Made by a program: the position numbers and the translations under genes. A stretch of DNA of 64,000 nucleotides from Bacillus sp. N1-1 (lineage in GTDB: Bacteria > Bacillota > Bacilli > Bacillales > Guptibacillaceae), in assembly GCF_009818105.1 (NCBI RefSeq), contig NZ_CP046564.1:2294001-2358000 (forward strand), written 5' to 3'. This document shows, piece by piece, positions 17,759 through 27,558 of this stretch (position 1 is its first letter; every line of letters begins with the position of its first letter). Under the pieces are notes generated by a model that did no database searches, was not told where the DNA came from, and worked only from the letters and a program-made list of their open reading frames with translations.

Positions 17759-18223
17759 ATGGGAAAGCCAATTGAAATTGCTAATATTCGAATTGAGCAG
17801 GATAAAGATAAAAGTCGGCGAGCTTATATCGCTGATTTCAAAGAACCTATACACTATGGGGTACATGGTGGTGTTAAAGACTTTTACCAAGCCACCCCAG
17901 AGGTAGAACAACCCTCGACCCTCGATCATATTGTTGCAGCAGCTGGTGGCTGACTAACCGGTACATTATCCGGTGCGCTGGAGGCGCGCCATATACCAAC
18001 TTATCCAAATAAGGTATCAGGAAAGTTTGAAGGAATCATTGAAGCACCAGATGGTGTTCTTAAAATCACAAAAATTCGCTGTCATTATAAGTTGACTATT
18101 CCTGCAGACAAGCGGGATGCAGCTGAAAGAGCTCTTAATGTGTTTGAACGAGGATGTCCAGTAGCACAAACCTTAAAAGACTCCGTCGCTTTTGAACATG
18201 ATTGGGAGATTATAGAAGAATAA
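17759..18223 (+). CDS. OsmC-family protein with in-frame UGA at the catalytic cysteine (candidate selenoprotein)
   Basis: The frame from ATG 17759 (AAAGGAG upstream) reads 64 codons, meets TGA at 17951-17953, then stays open for 89 further codons to TAA at 18221-18223. The whole reads as one OsmC-type protein of 154 residues. Around the TGA the protein is HIVAAAGG-(UGA)-LTGTLSGALEAR, where OsmC relatives carry the first redox Cys. The second Cys is Cys133 in ERGCPVAQTL. The 68-residue spacing matches the two Cys of classic OsmC (about 66). OsmC/Ohr proteins reduce peroxides with this pair. A UGA precisely at the redox Cys with a hairpin after it suggests selenocysteine at position 65. The alternatives are a single nonsense mutation (then a pseudogene) or a sequencing error. 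No frameshift is present. Confidence 0.75.
17951..17997 (+). promoter_or_regulatory. Candidate bacterial SECIS hairpin
   Basis: Starting at the UGA, a 7-bp stem GGTGCGC (17972-17978) / GCGCGCC (17984-17990), with one G-U pair and loop TGGAG (17979-17983), can extend through TAT/ATA and GGTA (17960-17963)/TACC (17994-17997) with small bulges. The apical loop begins 26 bases after the UGA and contains G, which fits the loose bacterial SECIS rule. The codons used here (GCG CTG GAG GCG CGC) are GC-rich, unlike the AT-rich choices around them, as if the RNA shape were selected. Confidence 0.5.
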
Positions 18224-18225
18224 AC

Positions 18226-18264
18226 GAAAGGCTGATGAATAAAACCATTCATCAGCCTTTCTTA
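18226..18264 (+). terminator. Terminator of the aldo/keto reductase-OsmC unit
   Basis: A 15-bp perfect stem GAAAGGCTGATGAAT / ATTCATCAGCCTTTC with loop AAAACC begins two bases after the downstream TAA at 18221-18223, not after the UGA at 17951. This supports the longer frame as the real gene end. The T tract is short. Confidence 0.75.
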
Positions 18265-18400
18265 CCGTAGGTATTGCATTTTCCAGAAAATGTTTTTTGA
18301 GTTACCAGGGTGAATTCGTCTAATCCCTTAACGAATAAGTATTGGCAAACTACTAATAAAAAATCCCGTAACTCAACAAGTTAATAATGGAATAATACGT

Positions 18401-19291
18401 CTATTGTTTCAGCTCAACAACTGGTTCAGCTAGATTAATAAACTCTTTCACAGCAAAAGGCAAATATTTATTTCGTTTCCAGATCAGTCCGAGTTCTAAG
18501 TTTAAATTAGAGTGTCTAAGCTTTAAAGTTTTAATCCTATCATTATGAATTGAATACGCAATTTTACTCGGTAAAAGTGCAATACCCAGTTTCGCTTCTA
18601 CCATTTCAATCATAAAATCCTTTTGCGAGCTTTGACATACGATATTAGGATAAAATTCATTCTTCGAGCATTCTTCTAGAATTCGATCATATAAAGTGAA
18701 GTCATCTCGATACAAAATAAAGGGCTCATATTCGAGATCAGCAAGGTGGATTTCAGAGTACACTGCTAACGGATGCTCATCATGAACGATTAACATGAGT
18801 GGATCTTTGATAACCTGTACTGCTTCAAAACTACTATTTTTTAAAGGAGTGTTACAGATCAATCCAATATCAAGAGAACCGTCATCAACGCCTTGTTTTA
18901 TCATTTTGGACCCTACTTCAGTAAGTAGGATTTCTACTGTAGGATAGAGTGCCTTAAACTGGCTGATTATCTTTGAAAAAAAAGCTGCACCGATGATAGG
19001 GGGGATCCCGATTTTGATTTCCCCCTTTTTTAATTCTGTGATATCCGATAGCTCTGCCGTTAGATTTTGAAAAGCACGAAGAACATGCTGGGCATTGACC
19101 AAAACGGCCTTACCAGCATCAGTCAATTCTAATTGCTTAGACCGATAGAAAAGGGGGATGCCAAGCTCTGTTTCCAGATTCTTGATGGCTTTACTAATCG
19201 ATGGTTGTGACACATGAAGTGTCGATGCTGCTTTTGTAAAACTTAGCTGTCTCGCCACTTCTGAAAAATACTCAAGATGACGAATCTCCAA
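18401..19291 (-). CDS. LysR-family transcriptional regulator
   Basis: The 296-residue protein has the N-terminal HTH MEIRHLEYFSEVARQLSFTKAASTLHVSQPSISKAIKNLE and a LysR substrate-binding domain (IKIGIPPIIGAAFFSKIISQF onward), which responds to a small effector. The start is TTG 19291 with GGAG about ten bases upstream. It is divergent from malate synthase G, so it may control the glyoxylate/glycolate genes; this is inferred from orientation and an operator-like repeat in the shared gap. It resembles CynR/CcpE-type regulators in general form only. Confidence 0.9.
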   Translation of the reverse strand: MEIRHLEYFSEVARQLSFTKAASTLHVSQPSISKAIKNLETELGIPLFYRSKQLELTDAGKAVLVNAQHVLRAFQNLTAELSDITELKKGEIKIGIPPIIGAAFFSKIISQFKALYPTVEILLTEVGSKMIKQGVDDGSLDIGLICNTPLKNSSFEAVQVIKDPLMLIVHDEHPLAVYSEIHLADLEYEPFILYRDDFTLYDRILEECSKNEFYPNIVCQSSQKDFMIEMVEAKLGIALLPSKIAYSIHNDRIKTLKLRHSNLNLELGLIWKRNKYLPFAVKEFINLAEPVVELKQ

Positions 19292-19350
19292 ACCTAATCA
19301 CTCCTACTACCGCGATATTTTATGCAAAATTCTGAATTATAACCTTAGGG

Positions 19351-19375
19351 CATACTCAATATGCCAAATATGTAT
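19351..19375. promoter_or_regulatory. Possible LysR operator between the regulator and glcB
   Basis: Nested inverted repeats CATA-CTCAA-TATG (19351-19363) and ATAC (19352-19355) to GTAT (19372-19375) lie in the divergent intergenic region and contain T-N11-A-like arrangements typical of LysR sites. The assignment is tentative. Confidence 0.35.
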
Positions 19376-19466
19376 TATATTAATAACTATTTTTATTATA
19401 AGATAATACATAACAAAAGGACAGTACCACCGCGAGGTCCTGTTATCTTTACAAGGAGGAAATACA

Positions 19467-21641
19467 ATGGAAAAGTATACGAAGATCGGCTCTTTACAAG
19501 TAGCCACTGAACTCTATAACTTTATTAATTCCGATGTTATTCCAGGTACAGACGTTTCAAGTGATCAATTCTGGAACGGATTCGATGAAATTGTGAAAGA
19601 TCTCTCTCCTAAAAATAAAAGACTACTTTCAATTCGTGAAGAACTTCAACAAGAAATCAACGAATGGCATCAAGCAAATCCTAAGTACAGTTTCAAGGAA
19701 TACAAAACGTTTTTAACAAAATTAAATTATATTGAGAAGCAAACGGATGAATTTACGATAACCACTACAAATGTGGACGATGAATTAGCTGTTCAGGCTG
19801 GACCACAACTAGTTGTGCCAGTAAACAATGGACGTTACGCAATTAACGCTGCGAACGCAAGATGGGGAAGCCTTTATGACGCATTATATGGAACAGACGC
19901 CATTAGCGACGAAAACGGAGCAGACAAAGTTGGCAACTATAATCCAGTTCGTGGACAAAAAGTAATTGCGTATGCAAAACGTTTTCTTGATTCAGCAGTC
20001 CCATTAAAAGAACAAAGCTATTCTGATATAAAGCGTTTTTCGATAGAGCAAGGAATGCTCAAAGTGCACTTTTCGGACAATAATGAAAGCGTTTTATTAA
20101 ATCAGGAGCAATTCGTTGGGTATCAAGGTAATGAAAATAATCCCGATGCAATTCTATTGAAAAACAACGATATTCACCTAGAAATTCAAATTGACCCATC
20201 CAATCCAATCGGCAAAACGGATCCTGCAGGTATTAAAGATGTATATGTAGAGTCTGCCATTACAACGATTATGGATTTTGAAGATTCAGTTGCTGCAGTA
20301 GATGCCGAGGATAAAGTACTTGTATATCGGAACTTTTTCGGCCTAATCAAAGGTGACATTGTTGCATCATTTCCAAAAGGAAAAAAGACGATATCTCGAA
20401 CACTGAATCCTGATCGTGAATATATCTCCCCAGATGGTAAAGAATTTTCACTTCGTGGCCGCTCACTCATGTTTGCCCGTAATGTGGGTCACTTAATGAC
20501 AACAAATGCCGTACTCGATCAATCAAATAACGAAGTTCCAGAGGGCATTCTGGATACAGTCATTACAGGACTTATCGCTAAGCACGATATTCTCAATAAT
20601 GGCAAATATCAAAATTCATCTAAAGGTTCAATTTATATCGTAAAACCCAAAATGCATGGTTCAGAAGAAGTAGCTTTTGCCAATGAATTATTTAATCGTA
20701 CAGAAGATTTACTTGCATTAAAGCGAAACACAATGAAAATAGGTGTAATGGATGAAGAACGTCGCACAACCCTTAACCTTCAAAACTGTATTCGAGAAGT
20801 GAAGGAGCGTGTTGTCTTTATTAATACTGGTTTCCTAGACCGTACAGGAGATGAAATTCATACTTCAATGGAAGCAGGTCCTGTTATCCGTAAAAATGAA
20901 ATGAAGAACGCCACTTGGTTACAAAGCTATGAGAAATCTAATGTGCAACAGGGATTGAAAACAGGCTTTTCCGGTGTAGGACAAATCGGAAAAGGGATGT
21001 GGGCTATGCCAGACTTGATGGCAGACATGTTAGCACAGAAAGGAAGCCAATTACAAGCAGGAGCGAATACGGCTTGGGTACCTTCACCAACTGCAGCTAC
21101 CCTTCATGCCCTTCACTACCATGAAGCCAATGTTCCAAATATCCAGAGTGAATTAGCAAAGACTACATCAACCTATCAAGACGACATTCTTCAAGTACCA
21201 ATAGAAGATAAGAACTGGAGTAAAGAAGAGATTCAAGAAGAGCTTGATAATAATGCTCAGGGTATTCTTGGGTACGTGGTTCGCTGGGTCGAGCATGGTG
21301 TGGGTTGTTCAAAAGTTCCGGACATTCGTAACATTGAACTTATGGAAGATCGCGCCACCCTCCGTATTTCAAGTCAACATATGGCGAATTGGCTACATCA
21401 TGGCATTTGTACAGAAGAACAGGTATTAGAAACAATGAAACGCATGGCCAAAGTTGTAGACGAACAAAATGCAAGTGACCCCGATTATCGTGCCATGGCT
21501 GCAAATTATCAAGATTCTGTTGCATTTCAAGCGGCTTGCGACCTGGTTTTTAAAGGATTGGAGCAGCCAAGCGGATATACAGAACCTATTTTGCATAAAC
21601 GTCGACAAGAAGCCAAAGCAAAGTTGTATGCCAATAAGTAA
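19467..21641 (+). CDS. glcB: Malate synthase G
   Basis: This 724-residue enzyme condenses glyoxylate and acetyl-CoA to malate. Length and segments match the long G isoform: [23 protein letters not shown] near residue 130, [46 protein letters not shown], the [20 protein letters not shown] region and [36 protein letters not shown] precedes the ATG. It stands first in the glyoxylate/glycolate block and would consume the glyoxylate made by GlcDEF. A short hairpin (AGGAC 19418-19422 / GTCCT 19437-19441) sits in its leader; its role is unknown. Confidence 0.96.
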   Translation: MEKYTKIGSLQVATELYNFINSDVIPGTDVSSDQFWNGFDEIVKDLSPKNKRLLSIREELQQEINEWHQANPKYSFKEYKTFLTKLNYIEKQTDEFTITTTNVDDELAVQAGPQLVVPVNNGRYAINAANARWGSLYDALYGTDAISDENGADKVGNYNPVRGQKVIAYAKRFLDSAVPLKEQSYSDIKRFSIEQGMLKVHFSDNNESVLLNQEQFVGYQGNENNPDAILLKNNDIHLEIQIDPSNPIGKTDPAGIKDVYVESAITTIMDFEDSVAAVDAEDKVLVYRNFFGLIKGDIVASFPKGKKTISRTLNPDREYISPDGKEFSLRGRSLMFARNVGHLMTTNAVLDQSNNEVPEGILDTVITGLIAKHDILNNGKYQNSSKGSIYIVKPKMHGSEEVAFANELFNRTEDLLALKRNTMKIGVMDEERRTTLNLQNCIREVKERVVFINTGFLDRTGDEIHTSMEAGPVIRKNEMKNATWLQSYEKSNVQQGLKTGFSGVGQIGKGMWAMPDLMADMLAQKGSQLQAGANTAWVPSPTAATLHALHYHEANVPNIQSELAKTTSTYQDDILQVPIEDKNWSKEEIQEELDNNAQGILGYVVRWVEHGVGCSKVPDIRNIELMEDRATLRISSQHMANWLHHGICTEEQVLETMKRMAKVVDEQNASDPDYRAMAANYQDSVAFQAACDLVFKGLEQPSGYTEPILHKRRQEAKAKLYANK

Positions 21642-21748
21642 CTTATCTTGCAAAAGTGGCCATTGGCTACTTTTGCACTCTTATACGTAAAATTAACTGA
21701 AAAATCTAAAAACTCGTTTCGACTTGTCTGATATGTGACTTCTGAAAG

Positions 21749-22480
21749 GTGGTTATTATTCTGGAATTTAAGCGTATTTCTTCTCAAAAAATATCTGAGA
21801 AAGTTGAAGAACAAATAGTAAAGCTAATTAAAGAAGGTAGTTACAAAGAGGGCGATAAGCTACCCTCTGTGCGAGAGCTTTGTGATTCTCTTGATGTAGG
21901 TCGTTCAGCTGTACGTGATGCGCTGACAACACTAAAGGGGAGAGGATTAGTAGAAACAAGACAGGGTGAGGGAACGTTTGTGACAGGGTTCAATCCCAAG
22001 CGTTATTTTCAACATATGTTGATGCCCCATCAGAAGGAATTGGAATCTCTCTTTCAAGTAAGAGAAATTTTAGAAACGAGCATTGTCAAACTAGCTGCAG
22101 TAAATCGCAAAGAACAGGATCTCATTGCCATGAGAAAAACGCTCAATCACATGAGTGAATGTCAATATGATGAAAGCGGTTATCATGATTGTCAATTTCA
22201 TATGGCAATTGCTAAAGCATCTGGAAATAACATCTTACAACAATTACTAGAATCAATCTCGTCCACAATGGCTAAATCAATGGCTGATTTCCATTGTTTA
22301 ATTGCTTCGAAACCTGAACTGATTCATGACATCCATCATCAGCACGAATTAATCATGGATATGATCGTTTGTGAAGATGTTTCAGGTGCAAACGAAGCCA
22401 TGTTACTTCACCTATCCTATGTAAAAAAGCATATGAGAAAAGGATTTTCGATTCGCTCTGAATTTATTGAAACAAATTGA
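21749..22480 (+). CDS. FadR/GntR-family transcriptional regulator (FCD domain)
   Basis: The protein of about 240 residues has an N-terminal winged HTH (ISEKVEEQIVKLIKEGSYKEGDKLPSVRELCDSLDVGRSAVRDALTTLKGRGLVETRQGEGTFV) and an all-helical FCD ligand domain with metal-type His residues (HDCQFHMAIAKASGN, HHQHELI). Such proteins commonly sense glycolate, lactate or similar acids (GlcC, LldR). The start is unclear: GTG 21749 is almost on top of AAAGGTGG (21745-21752), whereas CTG 21761 is well spaced and would give MEFKRISSQ. It ends just before glcE and probably regulates this operon. Confidence 0.88.
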   Translation: MVIILEFKRISSQKISEKVEEQIVKLIKEGSYKEGDKLPSVRELCDSLDVGRSAVRDALTTLKGRGLVETRQGEGTFVTGFNPKRYFQHMLMPHQKELESLFQVREILETSIVKLAAVNRKEQDLIAMRKTLNHMSECQYDESGYHDCQFHMAIAKASGNNILQQLLESISSTMAKSMADFHCLIASKPELIHDIHHQHELIMDMIVCEDVSGANEAMLLHLSYVKKHMRKGFSIRSEFIETN

Positions 22481-22494
22481 AGGGAGTGAATAAT

Positions 22495-23775
22495 TTGGAC
22501 GAACTGCTGATTGAAGGCCCATTGACCGAATTGGCAAACCGATTTGGCAATATTACGCCTCATATACTATATCCAGAGACGGAAGACGAAGTTGCAATGA
22601 TTTTAAAGGAAGCAAATAAAGCCGGAAAGAAACTCGCTATTGTAAGTGGTGGAACTAAACTGGGATACGGAGGGATAAAGCCTGATTACGACTTTACTCT
22701 TTCTTTAAAAAAATTAACCGGTATTGTTGAACACACAGCAGGAGATATGACAGTAACAGTAAAACCTGGTACTACCATGCAGAACCTTCAACAATTTTTG
22801 AAGCAGCACAATCAGATGGTCCCATTAGACCCAGCTCACTCATCAGCTTCCACTATTGGTGGGGTCGTTAGTGCTAATGAAAGTGGACCTAAACGCTTGA
22901 AATACGGGGCTGCACGTGATCACGTAATCGGCATGCGTATTGTTTATCCTGATGGCAAAATTATTCGTACAGGCGGAAAAGTTGTGAAAAATGTGGCTGG
23001 TTACGATATGAACAAATTGTTTATTGGTGCCATGGGAACTCTCGGAGTCATTACAGAAATCACATTAAAGTTACGTCCATTGCCAAAACACTCAAGTATA
23101 GTCACGTTAAGTGTGCAAGAAGATGCACTTAATGATTTAAAATCATTCATTATACAAATTCAGGACTCTACGATTGAACCTGTTTCTCTTGAACTCATCA
23201 ACCCAACGCTATCCAAGAATTTATTTCATAAAGATGAGTATCACTTAATAATCGCACTTGAAGATGTTAAAAAAGCAGTCCTTTTTCAAGAAGCTTGGAT
23301 TAATGAAAATAAACCTACAGAAGCAATGATGAACGTTTTAGAACAGACTGAAGACTTCTGGACATTATTTAATGAGCTAACACCAAACAGTCAAAACGAT
23401 TTTCATGATACGACTTCTGGTGTTATGAAAGTCGGAACACCCAATATGGAAGTATTCCCACTACTTCAGGAATGCGATCGATTGAATCTTGAAGGTAACG
23501 TCCAGATTCTTGCACACGCAGGAGTTGGACATGGTCTCAGTACAATTATCGTCTCAGGGCTCCCTGAAAACGTCGTTCAATGGATTAGCTACATCCAGGC
23601 ATTTTCTGAGGAACATGGTGGCTATGGAATAGTAAAACATCTTCCTTTCGAACTTAGAAAACAGTTGAAAGTCTGGGGACAACAAAAAGGTTCTTTCTCT
23701 TTAATGAAAGGAATAAAACAGAAGCTTGATCCCAAAAACACGCTGAACGAACAGCGTTTTATAGGAGGGATATAG
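22495..23775 (+). CDS. glcE: Glycolate oxidase FAD-binding subunit GlcE-like
   Basis: This protein of about 426 residues has a FAD_binding_4 (PCMH-type) domain: KLAIVSGGTKLGYGG, VTVKPGTTMQNLQQFL, DPAHSSASTIGGVVSANESGPKRLKYGAARDHVIGMRI and KVVKNVAGYDMNKLFIGAMGTLGVITEI. It is shorter than GlcD and matches the GlcE role in the membrane-associated glycolate dehydrogenase complex. AGGGAGTG at 22481-22488 favours TTG 22495 over the in-frame TTG 22477. It is followed one base later by glcF. Confidence 0.88.
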   Translation: MDELLIEGPLTELANRFGNITPHILYPETEDEVAMILKEANKAGKKLAIVSGGTKLGYGGIKPDYDFTLSLKKLTGIVEHTAGDMTVTVKPGTTMQNLQQFLKQHNQMVPLDPAHSSASTIGGVVSANESGPKRLKYGAARDHVIGMRIVYPDGKIIRTGGKVVKNVAGYDMNKLFIGAMGTLGVITEITLKLRPLPKHSSIVTLSVQEDALNDLKSFIIQIQDSTIEPVSLELINPTLSKNLFHKDEYHLIIALEDVKKAVLFQEAWINENKPTEAMMNVLEQTEDFWTLFNELTPNSQNDFHDTTSGVMKVGTPNMEVFPLLQECDRLNLEGNVQILAHAGVGHGLSTIIVSGLPENVVQWISYIQAFSEEHGGYGIVKHLPFELRKQLKVWGQQKGSFSLMKGIKQKLDPKNTLNEQRFIGGI

Positions 23776-23776
23776 T

Positions 23777-25177
23777 ATGAGTTTAAAAGAAAAAGAACTA
23801 ATGAAGAATTCACCTCCTTGTTCATCTAACAGTTTAAGTAATTACCTGTGGGAGGACCATCCTGATGAGGAAAAGTGGGCAGACTGTGTACATTGTGGTA
23901 TGTGTCTTGAATCATGTCCAACATATTTAGAGACAGGGCAAGAACAACATTCACCACGAGGACGCGTTCATCTTATTAAATCTGTTGCTGAAGGAAAGCT
24001 TGAAGTAAATGAGCAATTTATGGATCCGGTATTTCAGTGCCTGGATTGCCGTGCATGTACAACTGCATGCCCTGCAGATGTTGATGTTGGTGGGTTGATT
24101 GAAGAAGCACGTGGTCAGGTAAGACAAGCTATGCCGTTAAAAGGAGTAAAGCGAGCCGTCAGCAGCTTCTTCTTGAAAGGTATATTTCCTCACCAAAATC
24201 GTCTCCAAGCAGCTGGCGGGTTATTAAAATTCTATCAAAAGAGCGGGCTTCAAAAAGCGGTTCGATCGACTGGAGTCCTCCGTATTATGCCTGATCACCT
24301 TGTAGAAATGGAAGCAGTTATGCCCGAGATTCACCAATCGACGCATCAAAAGTATAAAAATGTTGATATTATCCCTGCGAAAGGAAATTCGAAAGCACAA
24401 GTTGCAATGTTGAAGGGATGTATCATGGACGTGATGTTTAGTGACATTAACCAATCAACCATCAACGTTCTTACGCATAACGGAAATGATGTTGTTCTTC
24501 CTAAAAATCAAACGTGTTGCGGTGCTTTGCACATCCACGCAGGTGACCGAGAAACCGGAAAGAAACTTGCCAAACAAAACATTGAAGCATTTCAAGATGC
24601 CCATAAAGTCGTGGTTAACGCAGCAGGATGTGGATGTGCATTGAAGGAGTACCCGGAGCTTTTCCGACATGATCCAGAATGGAAAGCAAAAGCAGAAGTT
24701 TTTTCTGAGAAGGTGGAAGATATTTCAAAATATCTCTATGATACAGGGTATGAGAAACCGCAAAGTGCAATCAACAAACGGATTACCTATCACGATGCCT
24801 GTCACCTTGCACATGGCCAGGGCGTTCGTCATGAACCAAGGCAGTTATTAAAAGATATTCCGGGTGTTGATTATGTTGAACAGCCAAATGCAGATACCTG
24901 TTGCGGCAGTGCCGGAATATATAACATTACAAATCCCGAAATGGCTTCCGCTGTTCTAGAACGAAAAATGGAAAATGTACCTAACGACGTTGAGATGATT
25001 TCTATGGGGAATCCGGGATGTATGCTTCAAATGGCAATAGGTGTTCAGAAATACGGCCGTGGCGGAAAAATTGTACACACCGTTCAGTTACTTGATTGGG
25101 CCTATCAAGAAGATGGAATGAAAGGAGTGAAAGATGGTGTTATTGGCGAGAAAGAAGAAAGCAACAATAGACCCTGA
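23777..25177 (+). CDS. glcF: Glycolate oxidase iron-sulfur subunit
   Basis: The 466-residue protein carries two 4Fe-4S ferredoxin motifs, CVHCGMCLESCPTYLE and CLDCRACTTACPADVDVGG, followed by two cysteine-rich CCG domains (QTCCGALHIHAGD and DTCCGSAGIYNITNPE). It passes electrons from the FAD subunits to the respiratory chain. AGGAGG lies just upstream of the ATG. Its 3' end overlaps glcD by 44 bases. Confidence 0.94.
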   Translation: MSLKEKELMKNSPPCSSNSLSNYLWEDHPDEEKWADCVHCGMCLESCPTYLETGQEQHSPRGRVHLIKSVAEGKLEVNEQFMDPVFQCLDCRACTTACPADVDVGGLIEEARGQVRQAMPLKGVKRAVSSFFLKGIFPHQNRLQAAGGLLKFYQKSGLQKAVRSTGVLRIMPDHLVEMEAVMPEIHQSTHQKYKNVDIIPAKGNSKAQVAMLKGCIMDVMFSDINQSTINVLTHNGNDVVLPKNQTCCGALHIHAGDRETGKKLAKQNIEAFQDAHKVVVNAAGCGCALKEYPELFRHDPEWKAKAEVFSEKVEDISKYLYDTGYEKPQSAINKRITYHDACHLAHGQGVRHEPRQLLKDIPGVDYVEQPNADTCCGSAGIYNITNPEMASAVLERKMENVPNDVEMISMGNPGCMLQMAIGVQKYGRGGKIVHTVQLLDWAYQEDGMKGVKDGVIGEKEESNNRP

Positions 25178-26606
25178 CATTCTTGCTCTCTCGAAAATTG
25201 TAGGAGCTAAATCCATTCTTCATCATAAAGAAGATCTATTATCCTACGATTGTGATGGATTTACTATTCATAAAGCGATGCCTAAAGCTGTGATTTTTCC
25301 CAAAAATACAGAGGAAGTATCAGCTGCTGTCAAATATTGTGCTAGTCATGACATCCCTTTTCTCGCTCGCGGTGCTGGAACGGGATTAAGTGGAGGAGCG
25401 ATTCCCCTAAATAATGAAGTTATCATCAGCCTTGTGAAAATGAAGAATCTTTTAAGTGTCGATTACGAAAACAGAAAGGCAGTGGTTCAGCCTGGGTTTG
25501 TGAACTTAAAACTAACAAACTCCATTTCTCATAAAGGGTATTACTATGCCCCAGATCCTTCCAGTCAATACGTTTGTACAATTGGAGGAAATGTAGCTGA
25601 GAATGCTGGTGGGGCGCACTGCCTAAAATACGGAGTGACTACGAACCATATTCTCGGTCTCGAAGTTGTGCTTCCAGATGGAGAAGTGATTGAAATCAGT
25701 CCTAACGGTGTTCTTGATACTCCCGGATACGATATTCTTGGAATCCTAACAGGGTCAGAAGGCACGTTAGGGATTGTCACAAAAATCACCGTCCGGATTC
25801 TCAAAAACCCGGAATCAAAGAAAACTGTTCTGGCTTATTTTGATCGAGTGGAAGATGGAAGCCATGCTGTTTCTGACATTATTTCAGCAGGTATTATACC
25901 TGCTGCGCTCGAAATGATGGACCAAACCGCGATTGAAGGGGTGGAAGCAGGGTCTTTTCCCGTTGGCCACCCCCCTGATATTGAAGCTCTCCTATTAATA
26001 GAAGTAGATGGGATCGCTGAAGGGATTGCTGAACAAATTGAACAAATCTTGTCTGTTTGTGAAAATCATCATGTACGTGACGTCAAAGTAGCACGTGATG
26101 AGGAGGAGCGCGGCCGCTGGTGGGCAAATCGAAAGACAGGATTTGGAGCGATGGGAGCCATTTCACCAGATTACCTTGTTCAAGACGGTGTTATTCCAAG
26201 AAGTAAACTTCCTGAAGTCCTTAAAGAAATAAGGAATATAAGCAAGGAGTACAACCTTCGAATAGCTAATATTTTCCATGCAGGCGATGGCAATTTGCAT
26301 CCGCTTATCCTGTTTGATTCTAGAATTGAAGGAGAAACAGAAAAAGCATTACTTGCGGGTACAGCATGCCTGAAAGCCTGTGCAGATGCAGGAGGATCCA
26401 TTACAGGTGAGCATGGGGTTGGGATAGAGAAAAAAGAAGAAATGCGATTTATTTTTAGCGATGAAGAACTTGAAGCTCAAACCTCCATCAGAGACGTATT
26501 TAATCCCAATAACTTATTGAATCAAGGAAAACTTTTCCCAACTCCAAGCAGATGTATGGATATTAAAAAGGTGGTCAATGAAACTTCACTTACAAAATCA
26601 ACATAA
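25134..26606 (+). CDS. glcD: Glycolate oxidase FAD-linked subunit
   Basis: This 490-residue FAD-linked oxidase oxidises glycolate (or D-lactate) to glyoxylate (or pyruvate). FAD segments are FLARGAGTGLSGGAIPL, DPSSQYVCTIGGNVAENAGGAHCLKYG and GILTGSEGTLGIVTKI; the C-terminal domain contains IFHAGDGNLHPLILFD and GSITGEHGVGIEKK. AAAGGAG precedes ATG 25134. With the adjacent glcE, glcF and malate synthase G, glycolate is the likely substrate; D-lactate dehydrogenases are close relatives. Confidence 0.93.
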   Translation: MVLLARKKKATIDPDILALSKIVGAKSILHHKEDLLSYDCDGFTIHKAMPKAVIFPKNTEEVSAAVKYCASHDIPFLARGAGTGLSGGAIPLNNEVIISLVKMKNLLSVDYENRKAVVQPGFVNLKLTNSISHKGYYYAPDPSSQYVCTIGGNVAENAGGAHCLKYGVTTNHILGLEVVLPDGEVIEISPNGVLDTPGYDILGILTGSEGTLGIVTKITVRILKNPESKKTVLAYFDRVEDGSHAVSDIISAGIIPAALEMMDQTAIEGVEAGSFPVGHPPDIEALLLIEVDGIAEGIAEQIEQILSVCENHHVRDVKVARDEEERGRWWANRKTGFGAMGAISPDYLVQDGVIPRSKLPEVLKEIRNISKEYNLRIANIFHAGDGNLHPLILFDSRIEGETEKALLAGTACLKACADAGGSITGEHGVGIEKKEEMRFIFSDEELEAQTSIRDVFNPNNLLNQGKLFPTPSRCMDIKKVVNETSLTKST

Positions 26607-26619
26607 AGGAGCTATTAAT

Positions 26620-27405
26620 ATGAAATTTGGTAGATTTAATTACAAGGATAAGGTTCAATTTGGTGTAATCGAAAAGAATAGTGTCACGATAATTGAAGGA
26701 AACCCACTTACGAATTGGTCCTATACAAGTGAGAAAGTCTCATTAGATAACATTGAGCTACTTGCTCCAATCGCACCAAAGAACATCATAGGAATTGGGG
26801 CGAACTACGTCGATAATAAACAATCACTCCCTAATCAAATTCCTGAGATGCCAGTGTTTTTCTTCAAGCCATCAACCTCAGTGATTGGACCTAGTGAACA
26901 GGTAATCATTCCAGATCAACTGCACGAAATAAAATTCGAGTCTGAACTTGCCGTAGTAATTGGGAAAGAAACTAAGAATATTGAAAAAGAACACGCACTT
27001 GATTATGTTTTTGGCTACACTGTCGGAAACGATGTAACAGCACCTCAATTTTTCCATGAAAATGGTCACTGGACTCTTGGAAAATCATTCGACACATTTA
27101 CGCCGCTTGGACCCGTCATCGAAACAGAATTAGACCCATATGACATTCACGTAACAGCGAAGGTAAACGGGGAAGTGAAACAAAACAGTCCAACAGAGTT
27201 GATGATTGTTCCGATAAAAGAAATGATTGCTTACCTTTCAACTGTTATGACATTACATCCTGGTGACGTGATCCTTACAGGAAGTCCTACAGGAGCGCAT
27301 TTTGTTAAAGACGAAGATACCGTTGAATGTTTCATCGAAAAAATTGGTTCTCTAACGAATACGTTCAAGCATGCCTCTTCTCGTGTTCAGGTCTCCCAGA
27401 AATAA
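26620..27405 (+). CDS. Fumarylacetoacetate hydrolase (FAH) family protein
   Basis: This 261-residue FAH-fold protein has GIGANYVDN, the metal ligands in KFESELAVVIGKE (ExE) and the Asp of VGNDVTAPQ, then the LGKSFDTFTPLGP stretch. Family members act as acylpyruvases, oxaloacetate decarboxylases or 2-oxo-acid hydratases/isomerases. AAAGGAG at 26606-26612 points to ATG 26620 rather than the in-frame ATG 26578. Its place between glcD and the permease suggests a role in C2-C4 acid metabolism, perhaps oxaloacetate removal, but the substrate is not known. Confidence 0.88.
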   Translation: MKFGRFNYKDKVQFGVIEKNSVTIIEGNPLTNWSYTSEKVSLDNIELLAPIAPKNIIGIGANYVDNKQSLPNQIPEMPVFFFKPSTSVIGPSEQVIIPDQLHEIKFESELAVVIGKETKNIEKEHALDYVFGYTVGNDVTAPQFFHENGHWTLGKSFDTFTPLGPVIETELDPYDIHVTAKVNGEVKQNSPTELMIVPIKEMIAYLSTVMTLHPGDVILTGSPTGAHFVKDEDTVECFIEKIGSLTNTFKHASSRVQVSQK

Positions 27406-27558
27406 TCCTGGGAGTTCCCCTGGATCGTGCTAAAACTAGCTTAAGATTTTACTGTCTTCAAACAGATTACATACAACTATACGAGAATAGACAGCATCGA
27501 TGAAAGAAAGGAGAAATAGGTTTCATTACCAACAAATATAACTATTGGAGGATGAGCA

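Noticed and set aside
17759-17953. A stand-alone 64-residue gene ending at the UGA
   Set aside because: The product would be only the front of an OsmC domain, while the downstream frame continues the family to its natural end and the terminator lies after it.
27393-27414. Hairpin CTCCCAG / CTGGGAG across the stop of the FAH-family gene
   Set aside because: It is not followed by a T run, so it is not a convincing terminator; the permease gene probably stays on the same transcript.
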